The position numbers and the translations under genes were made by a program. A stretch of DNA of 64,000 bases from Marinobacter manganoxydans MnI7-9 (GTDB lineage Bacteria > Pseudomonadota > Gammaproteobacteria > Pseudomonadales > Oleiphilaceae), in the NCBI RefSeq assembly GCF_000235625.1, contig NZ_AGTR01000044.1, positions 105,226 through 169,225 on the forward strand. The letters are read 5' to 3'. The notes under the pieces are model-generated. The model was not told where the DNA came from and made no database searches. It saw nothing but the letters and a program-made list of their open reading frames with translations. Of this stretch, positions 18,085-26,452 are shown piece after piece (positions within the stretch are counted from its first letter, which is position 1; each line of letters starts with the position of its first letter).

Positions 18085-20664
18085 ATGACAATTAAGCGGT
18101 ACGACGTGGCATCCACCCTCTGGCTTCGTTTACTGATAACACTTTTGCTGTTATCCGGCCTGTCCGCCCCATCCTTCGGGGCCGAGGATTCCTATGTTCC
18201 GCAAATCGAGTACCTGCGCGTTGCCCCCGACAACAAGCTGACGGTCAGTGAAGCCCTGGCCTCCGACAGCTGGCAAACTCTCGAGGAAAAAAGTCCGAAT
18301 TTTGGCTATATCCGCGATACCGTCTGGCTTCGGTTTCCGGTATCGCAGCCGGCGACCATCAACCTTCTTGAAGTTCGCTACTCGCAATTGGATAAAGTGA
18401 CCTTCCACCTGATTGAGAACGGCCGAATCGCACGGCGGGTGGAGACCGGAGACCACGTTCCGTTTGAACAGCGCCCGATACTGCACCGCCATTTCCTGTT
18501 CCCCTTCGAGCAAAGCATAGCCAGCGAGTACCAGATTCTGCTGGAGGTGCGCACCGAGGGGGCCATGCAGATTCCGGTTCGTCTCTGGAACGCCCAGGCG
18601 TTCTTCGAGCATTCTTCCACCGAAGACCAGATGCACGCGCTTTACTACGGCATCCTGATCACGGTGATTTTCTTCAACCTGTTTATTTTTGCCGCGCTAC
18701 GAGAGCCGGTATACCTGCTCTACGTGCTCTCGACACTCGGCTATCTATTACTTATCGGAAGCCTGAATGGCTCAACTTATCAGTTTCTCTGGCCTGACAG
18801 CCCTGCCCTACAGAATCAGATCATGTTGCTGGCTGTGCCTTTCTCTCTTTTCTTCACCCTGGTGTTCTCCCGCTCATTCCTGAAACTTGAACACACCGGG
18901 CCTGTTCTGAACCGGCTCGTACTGTTCATGATCTCACTGAATGCAGTGGTTGGTCTGATGACATTCTTTCTGGACTACAGCACGGGCAGCCGACTGACCG
19001 TGGCCCTGGCAATACCCAGCTGCCTTTTGCTCACTGTTCTGGGGCCCGTGCAATGGTGGAAGGGGAACCCGCAAGCCGGTTATTACACGGTGGCCTGGGC
19101 GGCACTGACGCTGGGCAGTGCAATAACCGCGGCCAACAAGTACGGCTTGCTGCCCAACAATTTTGTGACCACCTACGGCATGCAGATCGGATCAGCACTG
19201 GAAGCCATTCTGCTCACCCTGGCCCTGGCGGCGCGGCTTTACCAGGAACGGCAGGACAAGGTGGACGCCCGGGAAGCCGAACTGAATGCCCTGGCGGCAC
19301 GGCGGTCAGCAGAGCTGAAGCTGATGGATCATGCGCTGCACAATCCGCTCACCGGACTTCCCAATCGGGGCAGCCTGGAGATGATGCTGAACGACCTGAT
19401 GCTGCGCAGCCCCGAGCGACGCTATGGCGTGGCCGTCATCCACCTGAACAACCTGCAGTCGGTCACCAAAACCCTCGGGCACCGCAACAGTGACCGGATT
19501 CTGGAACTGGCGTCCAAGCACTACAACGCCGTGGCGCGAGAACTGCCGGGCGCGATGGCGGTGGAACAGAGCGACCAGCGTAATTTCTACCTGGCATCAC
19601 TGGATCCTCAGACATTCGCGTTTATTGTCGACGCCGATGCCACAGGCTCCGTGCCAAGGGCGATTCTCAAGGCCCTGGAAGGCATACGCTACCCGATTGA
19701 CTATCTGGGCATGCAGATTCCCCTGGACCCCAGGCTTGGGGTGGCAATCTTCCCGGAGCATGGTACGGATGCCAACACCCTGATACGCCGTGCGGTGATC
19801 GCCGAAGGATCGGATTCTGCGCGGGAGCGGGGTCTTGCCTATTACAAGTCCAAGAAAGACTCCTACAGCGCCGACCGGCTAACCATGGTGTCGGAGCTTC
19901 GACATGCCCTCAACACCAACGAGCTCGCTCTGTTCATGCAACCCAAGCAGAGCCTGAAAACGGGTCGAATCGTCGGAATTGAGGTTCTGATCCGGTGGCC
20001 CGGCCGGGCAACCCCCATCCGCGCCGATGAGATTGTCAGTCTGGCGGAACAGACCGGTCTAATTAAACCTCTGACCCGGTGGGTCATTGAGCAATCACTG
20101 GAATTGCGCTCACACTTACTGGAGCGCGGCTGGCCCCTGAACATATCCATCAATATTTCGCCCAACAACCTGCGGGAACCGGACTTTCCCATCTTTGTTC
20201 AGCGTCTGATGAACAGCTATCACAGCCATCAGGGCTCGATTATTTTCGAGGTAACGGAAACGTCCATGATGCAGGACCCGGGCAACTCCCTGCGAGCGCT
20301 GAACTCACTCAGCGCCACCGGCATTCCGGTTTCGATCGATGACTTTGGGTCCGGCTACTCTTCACTGTCCTACATCAAGCAGCTACCTGCGAGCGAGGTC
20401 AAAATCGATCGGTCGCTGGTCACCGAGCTGAACACCGAGGCGGAGGACCGCGTGATCGTCCAGACCACGATAGACATGTGCCATAGCCTCGGCTACCAGG
20501 TGGTGGCCGAAGGCGTCGAGGATGAGGTCACCGCCAATCTGCTCAGGGACATGGGTTGCGACATGATCCAGGGCTACCTGCTGACACCGCCACTGCCCTT
20601 CGACGAAATGATGGATTGGCTTGATAAGAATCACCAGCAGCCGGACCATCGCAAACTGGGCTAG
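18085..20664 (+). CDS. 7TM sensor with degenerate GGDEF and EAL domains
   Basis: From the ATG at 18085 this is an 859-residue protein: signal peptide, periplasmic 7TMR-DISM-type beta domain (about residues 30-180), seven membrane helices (about 190-390), coiled coil, GGDEF-like domain and EAL domain. The GGDEF site is replaced by DPQTF near residue 507, so cyclase activity is unlikely. The EAL motif reads EVLIRW at residue 633. The downstream metal and catalytic motifs VTETSMM, DDFGSGYSS, KIDRSL and VVAEGVED are intact, so phosphodiesterase activity is still possible. The periplasmic domain of such proteins often binds sugars or other small ligands. It converges closely on tesB. Confidence 0.9.
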   Translation: MTIKRYDVASTLWLRLLITLLLLSGLSAPSFGAEDSYVPQIEYLRVAPDNKLTVSEALASDSWQTLEEKSPNFGYIRDTVWLRFPVSQPATINLLEVRYSQLDKVTFHLIENGRIARRVETGDHVPFEQRPILHRHFLFPFEQSIASEYQILLEVRTEGAMQIPVRLWNAQAFFEHSSTEDQMHALYYGILITVIFFNLFIFAALREPVYLLYVLSTLGYLLLIGSLNGSTYQFLWPDSPALQNQIMLLAVPFSLFFTLVFSRSFLKLEHTGPVLNRLVLFMISLNAVVGLMTFFLDYSTGSRLTVALAIPSCLLLTVLGPVQWWKGNPQAGYYTVAWAALTLGSAITAANKYGLLPNNFVTTYGMQIGSALEAILLTLALAARLYQERQDKVDAREAELNALAARRSAELKLMDHALHNPLTGLPNRGSLEMMLNDLMLRSPERRYGVAVIHLNNLQSVTKTLGHRNSDRILELASKHYNAVARELPGAMAVEQSDQRNFYLASLDPQTFAFIVDADATGSVPRAILKALEGIRYPIDYLGMQIPLDPRLGVAIFPEHGTDANTLIRRAVIAEGSDSARERGLAYYKSKKDSYSADRLTMVSELRHALNTNELALFMQPKQSLKTGRIVGIEVLIRWPGRATPIRADEIVSLAEQTGLIKPLTRWVIEQSLELRSHLLERGWPLNISINISPNNLREPDFPIFVQRLMNSYHSHQGSIIFEVTETSMMQDPGNSLRALNSLSATGIPVSIDDFGSGYSSLSYIKQLPASEVKIDRSLVTELNTEAEDRVIVQTTIDMCHSLGYQVVAEGVEDEVTANLLRDMGCDMIQGYLLTPPLPFDEMMDWLDKNHQQPDHRKLG

Positions 20665-20668
20665 CCGG

Positions 20669-21526
20669 CTAGGACCTCTGACGAATCAGTGCTTCCTGGG
20701 TAGTGGATGCCACCAGCACACCGTCCTGATTGAAGAAATTACCCCGATTGAATCCCCGTCCGGCCGAAGCGCTGGGGCTATCCTTGTCATACAACAGCCA
20801 TTCGTCCATGCGGAAATCCCGGTGGAACCAGATCGAGTGATCAAGGCTGGCCACCTGCAGCCCTTTGCTCATGAATGTCAGGCCGTGCGGGTTCAGGGAA
20901 GTCCCGAGGAACTGGAAATCCGATGCGTAAGTGAGCAGGCAACGGTGAAGCACGGGATCGTCTGGCAGATGCCCCTGGGCCCGGAACCAGCTCTGCTTGT
21001 GGGGCGGCCGCTTCTCCGGTTTCAGGGGATTGACCGGATTCACCGGGCGGATCTCGATCGGGCGGTCCCGGGTCAGAATCGGGCGCATCTTCTCGGGTAC
21101 CTGGGGTGCCAGCAGTTCGCCCCATTCCTGTTCCGAGCGAAGTGTTTCCGGGTCCGGCGCATCCGGCATGATCAGCTGATGCTCGAATCCTTCCTCGGCT
21201 ACCTGGAACGACATGGAACCGGTCAGGATTTCCTTGCCGTCCTGGCGGGCAATCACCCGACGTACCGAGAAACTGCCACCATCACGGACCCGCTGGACCT
21301 CGTAGTCGATGGGCATGTCCTGATTGCCGGGGCGCAAAAAGTAGGCATGAAGGGAGTGGCAAAGGCGACCTTCAACAGTTCGGCTGGCCGCCATCAACGC
21401 CTGACCAAGAACCTGCCCGCCAAACACGTTTGGAAAGCCCAGATCCTCGCTGTCCCCCTGGAAATGGTCGTCACCGATGGGCGAGAGATCCAGCAACTCC
21501 ACCAGTTTCTTGGTTACCTCAAGCAT
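20669..21526 (-). CDS. tesB: Acyl-CoA thioesterase II
   Basis: The 285-residue double-hotdog thioesterase shows the expected catalytic regions: YASDFQFL (Asp), SLDHSIWFH (Thr/Ser region) and ASTTQEALIRQR (Gln). It hydrolyses medium- and long-chain acyl-CoA in the cytoplasm. Its 3' end stops five bases from the end of the convergent EAL protein. No unusual feature was seen. Confidence 0.95.
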   Translation of the reverse strand: MLEVTKKLVELLDLSPIGDDHFQGDSEDLGFPNVFGGQVLGQALMAASRTVEGRLCHSLHAYFLRPGNQDMPIDYEVQRVRDGGSFSVRRVIARQDGKEILTGSMSFQVAEEGFEHQLIMPDAPDPETLRSEQEWGELLAPQVPEKMRPILTRDRPIEIRPVNPVNPLKPEKRPPHKQSWFRAQGHLPDDPVLHRCLLTYASDFQFLGTSLNPHGLTFMSKGLQVASLDHSIWFHRDFRMDEWLLYDKDSPSASAGRGFNRGNFFNQDGVLVASTTQEALIRQRS

Positions 21527-21609
21527 GCCTGCTCCTGTGATTTCGTTAGCACACGAAGGAGTTTTCTACCGCAAGCGGCGAAATTTCGCAATGAAAAGCC
21601 GTCGCCGGC

Positions 21610-21645
21610 CAAGAGAAAGCAGCCCCGTGGTATCGGGGCTGCGGA
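21610..21645 (-). terminator. Intrinsic terminator of the rubredoxin operon
   Basis: GCAGCCCCG/CGGGGCTGC form a 9-bp stem with a 6-base loop. On the minus strand TTTCTCTT follows. It lies 20 bases after the rubredoxin reductase stop. Confidence 0.85.
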
Positions 21646-21660
21646 TTGGAGTCCGGCTAA

Positions 21661-22815
21661 TCAGCCGTGTATCGGAGGCACTTCCTTGGACAGGGTCTGT
21701 TTCTCCACGGCATAGCTGCCGGTTACCGCAAACCCCAGTACATCGCCCCCGGCGCTCTTGAACAGCGCCTTGACGCTGGTGCCATCCTGCTCAACTTCCC
21801 AGTTGCCCTCGGCTTCCGACGGTGGTGGACAGACGGCGGTCGGGCAGCAGGGGGTCTTGATCATCACCGGCATGGTGCCATAGCTCACTTCGGTGCGCTC
21901 ACCGAGCAAGGTTTTTGCAAGCGCCCGGGAACAGGCCATCAGCGGCAGGACATAAAGCAGCACGTGGCCGTCGACTTCGGCGCAATCACCGAGTGCGTAG
22001 ACATCCGGCGCGGAAGTCTCGAGCGCGCGATTCACTACGATGCCCCTGGCCGTCTCCAGCCCGGCAGCCCGGGCCAGATCGGTCCTCGGGCGCAGGCCCA
22101 CAGCGGACAGTACCAGATCAGCGTCCAGAGTCTCGCCATTGGCCAGGGTCAGACTGACCCCGTCACCCCTGCGGTCGATCCGATCAACCACGGTTCCGAG
22201 GTGAAACCCGACCCCCAGGTTCTCGAGCTCCTGCTGGACAGCATGAGCGGCCGCCTCCGGCAGCAGCCCCGGCATCACCTCCTCGGAAGGAGCAATCACG
22301 TCAACCTCGTAACCGCCATTGCGCAGGTCGTTGGCAAACTCACAACCAATCAGACCGGCTCCCATGATCGCCACCCGCTTGCCGTCGCCCAGGGCGTCCC
22401 GGAAGGCACGGTAATCCATCAGGTCATTGATCGAAAACACATGCTCCTGGCCATCACCGTCCAGGCCAAGCCGGATCACATCGGCGCCCCAGGCCAGAAC
22501 CAGCTTGCTGTAGGCAAGTCGTTCATCACCGAGAATCAGTTCGTGGGCCTCGCTATCAATGCCGGTGACCGTGGCAAATGTGCGAATCCGGACATTCAGC
22601 TGATCCGCCATGGCGTCGGTACCGCCCTGGGCCAGGCCATCGGCGTCCTTGCCCTTGGTAAAGCCGGTGGACAACATGGGCTTGGAGTAGCTCACGCCAT
22701 CGTCGGCGGTAACCATCAGAACCGGGGTCTCCTTGTCCTGCTTCCGGATTTCCCGCGCCAGGGAATAACCGGACAAACCGGTACCGACAATAATGATGGG
22801 GGCCTGTTCAGTCAT
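21661..22815 (-). CDS. rubB: Rubredoxin-NAD(+) reductase
   Basis: This 384-residue FAD/NAD(P)H oxidoreductase has the FAD site IIIVGTGLSGYSLA at the N-terminus, an NAD site VAIMGAGLIGCEFA mid-protein, and the second FAD motif DVYALGDCAEVDG. It passes electrons from NADH to rubredoxin, which in this lineage feeds alkane hydroxylases or oxidative-stress defence. The rubredoxin gene lies 58 bases upstream on the same strand, which supports the specific assignment. A terminator follows. Confidence 0.93.
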   Translation of the reverse strand: MTEQAPIIIVGTGLSGYSLAREIRKQDKETPVLMVTADDGVSYSKPMLSTGFTKGKDADGLAQGGTDAMADQLNVRIRTFATVTGIDSEAHELILGDERLAYSKLVLAWGADVIRLGLDGDGQEHVFSINDLMDYRAFRDALGDGKRVAIMGAGLIGCEFANDLRNGGYEVDVIAPSEEVMPGLLPEAAAHAVQQELENLGVGFHLGTVVDRIDRRGDGVSLTLANGETLDADLVLSAVGLRPRTDLARAAGLETARGIVVNRALETSAPDVYALGDCAEVDGHVLLYVLPLMACSRALAKTLLGERTEVSYGTMPVMIKTPCCPTAVCPPPSEAEGNWEVEQDGTSVKALFKSAGGDVLGFAVTGSYAVEKQTLSKEVPPIHG

Positions 22816-22873
22816 AACCGTGTTCCTGTATTTAACTCACCTGGGCGGCTTTTACCGGCCGTGCCGGGTGCTA

Positions 22874-23041
22874 TCAACCGATCTCGATCATTTCAAAATC
22901 TTCCTTGCCGACACCGCAATCCGGGCATACCCAGTCTTCCGGTACGTCTTCCCACTTGGTGCCCGGCTCAATGCCGTCCTCGGGCCAGCCTTCGGCTTCA
23001 TCGTAAATCAAACCACACACCACACACTGCCACTTCTTCAT
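22874..23041 (-). CDS. rubA: Rubredoxin
   Basis: The 55-residue protein reads [18 protein letters not shown] at the start and ends near [18 protein letters not shown]. The two CxxC pairs (CVVC and CPDC) bind one iron. It is the electron carrier partner of the reductase encoded just downstream. GGGAG precedes the ATG. Both CxxC pairs and the spacing between them are those of type-II (AlkG2-like) rubredoxins, which are associated with alkane oxidation. Confidence 0.95.
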   Translation of the reverse strand: MKKWQCVVCGLIYDEAEGWPEDGIEPGTKWEDVPEDWVCPDCGVGKEDFEMIEIG

Positions 23042-23069
23042 ATCGTTCTCCCAACATCAGACGGGCGCA

Positions 23070-23099
23070 ATAATAATTGTCAGACAATATTGCACGCAA
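23070..23099 (-). promoter_or_regulatory. Promoter of the rubredoxin operon with a 13-base palindrome in the spacer
   Basis: On the minus strand TTGCGT and TATTAT are 18 bases apart. The spacer contains the perfect palindrome ATTGTC-T-GACAAT (23076-23088), a good position for a repressor operator. The -10 is strong and the -35 is weak. Confidence 0.5.
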
Positions 23100-23305
23100 G
23101 TGTTTTATTCAGTTAACAGATACGAACAACTGTCGAATCAGGCCATCATACCCATCGCCCCGGTATTGACCAATGCCAATGCCGACGGTCCGGTCAGGGG
23201 ATTTCTGCCAATAGCCACAAATACAGATCTGACAACCGGGGTGGCCCCTCCCTTCTGCAGGCCCTGTCCGGTATAATCGCCCGTTTTACGACAGGACCGA
23301 CCGAT

Positions 23306-23863
23306 ATGACCGATACCGTCGCCGAAATGAACCAGGTTATGGCCGAAGCCGACTGCCTGGTGGATGAACAGCAGGTACAGACTGCAATTGGCAACCTGGC
23401 CGACGATATTACCGCCCGCCTGAAAGACAGTAACCCCCTGTTGTTCTGCGTGATGAACGGCGGGCTGATCCTGACCGGACAACTGCTACCCCGGCTCCGG
23501 TTTCCGGTCCAGGCCGAATACCTGCATGCCACCCGCTACCGTCAGGAAACTACCGGCGGCATTCTCGAGTGGAAACTGCAACCCGAAGCCGATATGCACG
23601 GCCGTACCATCCTGATTATCGATGACATTCTGGATGAGGGGACGACCCTGTGCGCCATCGCCGACTACTGCCGCGCTCACGGTGCCAGTGAGGTACTGAC
23701 GGCCGTTCTGGTCGACAAGCAACATGACCGGAAAGCCCGTCCGGATCTGAAGGCCGATTTCACCGGCCTGGAAGTGGAAGACCGCTTCCTGTTCGGTTAC
23801 GGCATGGACTACAAAGGCTACTGGCGCAATGCCCCCGGCATCTATGCAGTCAAGGGTCTCTGA
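23306..23863 (+). CDS. hpt: Hypoxanthine-guanine phosphoribosyltransferase
   Basis: This 185-residue purine salvage enzyme joins hypoxanthine or guanine to PRPP. The PRPP-binding motif reads ILIIDDILDEGTTL, and VMNGGLILTGQLL is the pyrophosphate loop. A TATAAT hexamer lies at 23272-23277, 28 bases before the ATG. The next gene, ubiC, overlaps its 3' end. Confidence 0.93.
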   Translation: MTDTVAEMNQVMAEADCLVDEQQVQTAIGNLADDITARLKDSNPLLFCVMNGGLILTGQLLPRLRFPVQAEYLHATRYRQETTGGILEWKLQPEADMHGRTILIIDDILDEGTTLCAIADYCRAHGASEVLTAVLVDKQHDRKARPDLKADFTGLEVEDRFLFGYGMDYKGYWRNAPGIYAVKGL

Positions 23864-24407
23864 CATCGACAGTCACCTGACCATACCCCCGACGGACTGG
23901 TACCAATCGCTGACGGCCGCCGGCCTTCTTAACCCGGAGGTTCACGGGCCTGCCCGCTATTGGCTGCAGGTAGAGGGCTCGTTTACAAGAGCCCTGCAGA
24001 AACAGTGCAGCCATTCCTTTCACGTGGAGGTCCGCCGGGAGGGCTTTGCAACGCCGACACAGGAAGAGGCCCGGCGCCTGCGCATTCCCCACCGTCAACA
24101 CGCCTGGATACGGGAAGTCAGCCTGTGCGGCGACAACCAGCCCTGGGTATTGGCCAGGACGGTCATTCCCCTGAAGTGTCTGGAGGGCGAGGGGCGCCGG
24201 CTGCTTCACCTGGGCAATCGACCTTTGGGCGCCTACCTGTTCACCAGCCCCCACTGGCAACGGGGCCCTCTGGAAACCGGCCTCTGCAGACCGGTAATCC
24301 CGGGACAGCCGGAACTGGCAAGGCGCTCCCTGTTCAGTGGCCACAACAGCTCTCTGCTGGTTGGTGAATACCTGCTACCGGCGCTGTTTCAGCGGAACAC
24401 GCTTTAA
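23829..24407 (+). CDS. ubiC: Chorismate lyase
   Basis: UbiC removes pyruvate from chorismate to give 4-hydroxybenzoate, the first step of ubiquinone synthesis. The protein has the family pattern WLQVEGSFTRALQ, then VEVRREGF and a WVLARTVIP segment that holds a substrate-binding Arg. The ATG at 23829 gives 192 residues and a 35-base overlap with hpt. An ATG at 23844 is equally possible, as neither has a clear ribosome site. UbiA, the next enzyme of the pathway, follows after 69 bases. Confidence 0.9.
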   Translation: MPPASMQSRVSDIDSHLTIPPTDWYQSLTAAGLLNPEVHGPARYWLQVEGSFTRALQKQCSHSFHVEVRREGFATPTQEEARRLRIPHRQHAWIREVSLCGDNQPWVLARTVIPLKCLEGEGRRLLHLGNRPLGAYLFTSPHWQRGPLETGLCRPVIPGQPELARRSLFSGHNSSLLVGEYLLPALFQRNTL

Positions 24408-24432
24408 CCGGCCTCCTGCGACTGGCTATAAT
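24404..24432 (+). promoter_or_regulatory. Promoter upstream of ubiA
   Basis: TTAACC and a perfect TATAAT are 17 bases apart. The -35 overlaps the ubiC stop codon, and ubiA starts 45 bases downstream. ubiA can therefore be made independently of ubiC. Confidence 0.6.
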
Positions 24433-24476
24433 CCCAGCACTCATTCAATTCGAAGAACACCAGACGGACGCGCGCC

Positions 24477-25364
24477 ATGCTGCCTGACGCTGTGCCAGAA
24501 CCTATCCAGCGCCGGTTGGCCGACTACGCCAGCCTGCTCAGAATCGACCGCCCGATCGGAACCCTGCTCCTGCTGTGGCCGACCTACTGGGCCCTGTGGC
24601 TGGCCGGAGACGGCAGCCCCGCATTGGCTAATGTCATCATATTCACCCTGGGCGTGTTCTTCATGCGGGCGGCTGGCTGCGCCATCAATGACTTCGCCGA
24701 CCGCGACTGGGACAAGCACGTCAAACGCACCAAGGATCGCCCGCTCACCGCCGGCCGGGTCAAACCCTGGGAAGCAGTAGCGCTCTTCGCCGGCCTGTGC
24801 CTGGTTTCCTTCCTGATGGTGGTCCTGTTCACCAACCCGCTGACCCTGTATCTGTCGTTCGGCGGCGCCCTGCTGGCGTTTATTTACCCGTTCATGAAGC
24901 GTTACACCCATTTGCCGCAGCTTTTTCTGGGCGCGGCCTTTTCCTGGGCCATTCCCATGGCCTGGGCGGCGGAAGCCGGTGAACTGAGCCAGCTCACCTG
25001 GCTGCTGTTCACCGCCAACGTGCTATGGACCGTTGCCTACGACACCCTGTATGCCATGGTGGATCGGGATGACGATCTGAAAGTGGGCATCAAGTCCACG
25101 GCCATCCTGTTCGGAGAAGCCGACAAGGCGATCATTGGCATGCTGCAGGCCATGGTTGTACTGATCCTGATCATGGTGGGCCATCGTGCCGAGCTGGGCA
25201 CCTTCTACTATCTGGGCGTCGTGGCCATGGCCTGCCTGTTCATTTACCACCAGTACCTGGCGCGGGAACGTGAACGGGACGGCTGCTTCAAGGCGTTTCT
25301 GAACAACAACTGGGCCGGCTTTGCCGTTTTTGCCGGCCTTGTAATTGATCTCATGGTCAGCTGA
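24477..25364 (+). CDS. ubiA: 4-hydroxybenzoate octaprenyltransferase
   Basis: UbiA attaches the polyprenyl tail to 4-hydroxybenzoate in the inner membrane. The 295-residue protein has about eight membrane helices. It carries both aspartate-rich diphosphate/Mg motifs, [20 protein letters not shown] and [12 protein letters not shown]. ubiC lies upstream; the phoB region with its large structured element lies downstream. Confidence 0.97.
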   Translation: MLPDAVPEPIQRRLADYASLLRIDRPIGTLLLLWPTYWALWLAGDGSPALANVIIFTLGVFFMRAAGCAINDFADRDWDKHVKRTKDRPLTAGRVKPWEAVALFAGLCLVSFLMVVLFTNPLTLYLSFGGALLAFIYPFMKRYTHLPQLFLGAAFSWAIPMAWAAEAGELSQLTWLLFTANVLWTVAYDTLYAMVDRDDDLKVGIKSTAILFGEADKAIIGMLQAMVVLILIMVGHRAELGTFYYLGVVAMACLFIYHQYLARERERDGCFKAFLNNNWAGFAVFAGLVIDLMVS

Positions 25365-25366
25365 AC

Positions 25367-25400
25367 CTGTCATGTACTTGTAACACTTGAGCGTTGTAAT
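25367..25400 (+). promoter_or_regulatory. Candidate PhoB-dependent promoter of phoBR
   Basis: CTGTCAT-GTAC-TTGTAAC (25367-25384) fits the 7-4-7 Pho box; the first half-site is a perfect match to CTGTCAT. After exactly ten bases comes TGTAAT (25395-25400), a good -10. This is the expected layout for phoB autoregulation. The predicted transcript would start close to 25406, where the structured element begins. Confidence 0.6.
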
Positions 25401-25405
25401 GAGCG

Positions 25406-25669
25406 GTGTCCCGCCTGGCTGCTTTCTTAAGCTACTGAGCTTCTGAAAAGCCGAAGAGCTAGGCGTGCTGATGAAGGTTTGGTGGTTCCAAATCGAAACA
25501 GCAGAACAACGCTATTCGGCTTTTCAGAAGCTCCCGAAGGGCTCACCTCTGAGGGCTCTGAGCCCGCGTTACCAGTCTTTGATGTGGAACCACCACACCT
25601 GCAGACTGGCGCCTAGTTCAGAACCCTCAGAGGTAAGCAGTAGCTTAAGAAAGCAGCCAGGCGGGACAC
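25406..25669. repeat. Large cloverleaf-like inverted repeat element in the phoB leader
   Basis: This fills most of the 342-base gap between ubiA and phoB. The outer stem, 25406-25437 with 25638-25669, is a perfect 32-bp inverted repeat. Inside are two hairpin domains: P1 of domain 1 is 25438-25455/25515-25532 (18 bp), and P1 of domain 2 is 25545-25555/25624-25634 (11 bp). The domains are inverted copies of one motif. Read in their own orientation both show CTAGGCG, a 7-bp hairpin with loop TGGTT, and AACGC. Their stems differ in sequence but stay paired, for example TGCTG/CAGCA against CCAGTCT/AGACTGG. No convincing ORF was seen. It may be a mobile element or structured RNA/DNA; the origin is unknown. 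Confidence 0.85.
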
Positions 25670-25706
25670 TGGCAACAAATCAAGGTCTGACACAGGTTAA
25701 AAGCTC

Positions 25707-26399
25707 ATGACTGGAAAAACTGTCCTGATCGTCGATGATGAGGCCCCGATCCGCGAGATGATCGCGGTGGCCCTCGAAATGGCGGATTATGACTATCTGG
25801 AGGCAGCGGACGCCCGGGAAGCCCATGCCCTGATTGTCGACAAACACCCGGATCTCGTACTCCTCGACTGGATGCTGCCCGGCACCAGCGGCGTGGAACT
25901 GGCACGCCGCCTCAAGAAAGAAGAAGCGACCGCCGACATTCCCATCATCATGCTCACCGCCAAGGTCGAGGAAGACAACAAGATCCAGGGCCTGGAAGTT
26001 GGTGCCGATGATTACATCACCAAACCTTTCAGCCCCCGGGAACTGGTCGCCCGCCTGAAAGCCGTGCTTCGGCGTGCGACGCCGCCGGGCGTAGACAGCC
26101 CGATTGAAGTGGAAGGCCTGACGCTTGATCCGGTCGGGCATCGGGTCACCACCCAGGATGGCGCCCTTACCATGGGCCCGACAGAATACCGACTGCTTCA
26201 GTTCTTCATGACGCACCAGGAACGGGTATATACTCGCTCCCAACTCCTGGACCAGGTCTGGGGTGGTAATGTCTATGTTGAGGAGCGGACCGTGGATGTG
26301 CATATCCGCAGGCTCCGCAAGGCGCTTGGCGACCAGTACGACCACCTGATCCAGACCGTACGCGGAACCGGTTACCGCTTCTCGACCAGAGCCGCGTAA
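25707..26399 (+). CDS. phoB: Phosphate regulon response regulator PhoB
   Basis: This 230-residue OmpR-family regulator has a receiver domain at residues 1-120, with the phospho-acceptor Asp in [12 protein letters not shown] and the switch lysine in [12 protein letters not shown] winged-helix DNA-binding domain lies at about residues 130-228 ([28 protein letters not shown]). It activates phosphate-starvation genes by binding Pho boxes. phoR follows. Its own upstream region contains a good Pho box, but about 300 bases of leader with the cloverleaf element separate the promoter from the gene. Confidence 0.96.
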   Translation: MTGKTVLIVDDEAPIREMIAVALEMADYDYLEAADAREAHALIVDKHPDLVLLDWMLPGTSGVELARRLKKEEATADIPIIMLTAKVEEDNKIQGLEVGADDYITKPFSPRELVARLKAVLRRATPPGVDSPIEVEGLTLDPVGHRVTTQDGALTMGPTEYRLLQFFMTHQERVYTRSQLLDQVWGGNVYVEERTVDVHIRRLRKALGDQYDHLIQTVRGTGYRFSTRAA

Positions 26400-26452
26400 G
26401 TAACTCCGGCCAGCTGAGCATCAGCCCCGGAACGGACACAAGGCAGTTTTTG

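Noticed and set aside
21667-23073. Antisense frame across rubredoxin reductase and rubredoxin
   Set aside because: It covers two well-identified genes and a promoter and shows no domain.
25476-25494. GGTTCCAAATC resembles a tRNA T-arm
   Set aside because: No acceptor or anticodon arm and no CCA end could be placed around it. The resemblance is limited to the loop.
25466-25516. Hammerhead ribozyme-like core: CTGATGA (25468-25474), a 7-bp stem, then GAAA (25495-25498)
   Set aside because: Only two of the three core strands are convincing. No good stem I forms, stem III has a mismatch, and the sister domain of the element has CTGCAGG and CAAA at these positions, so the core is not conserved.
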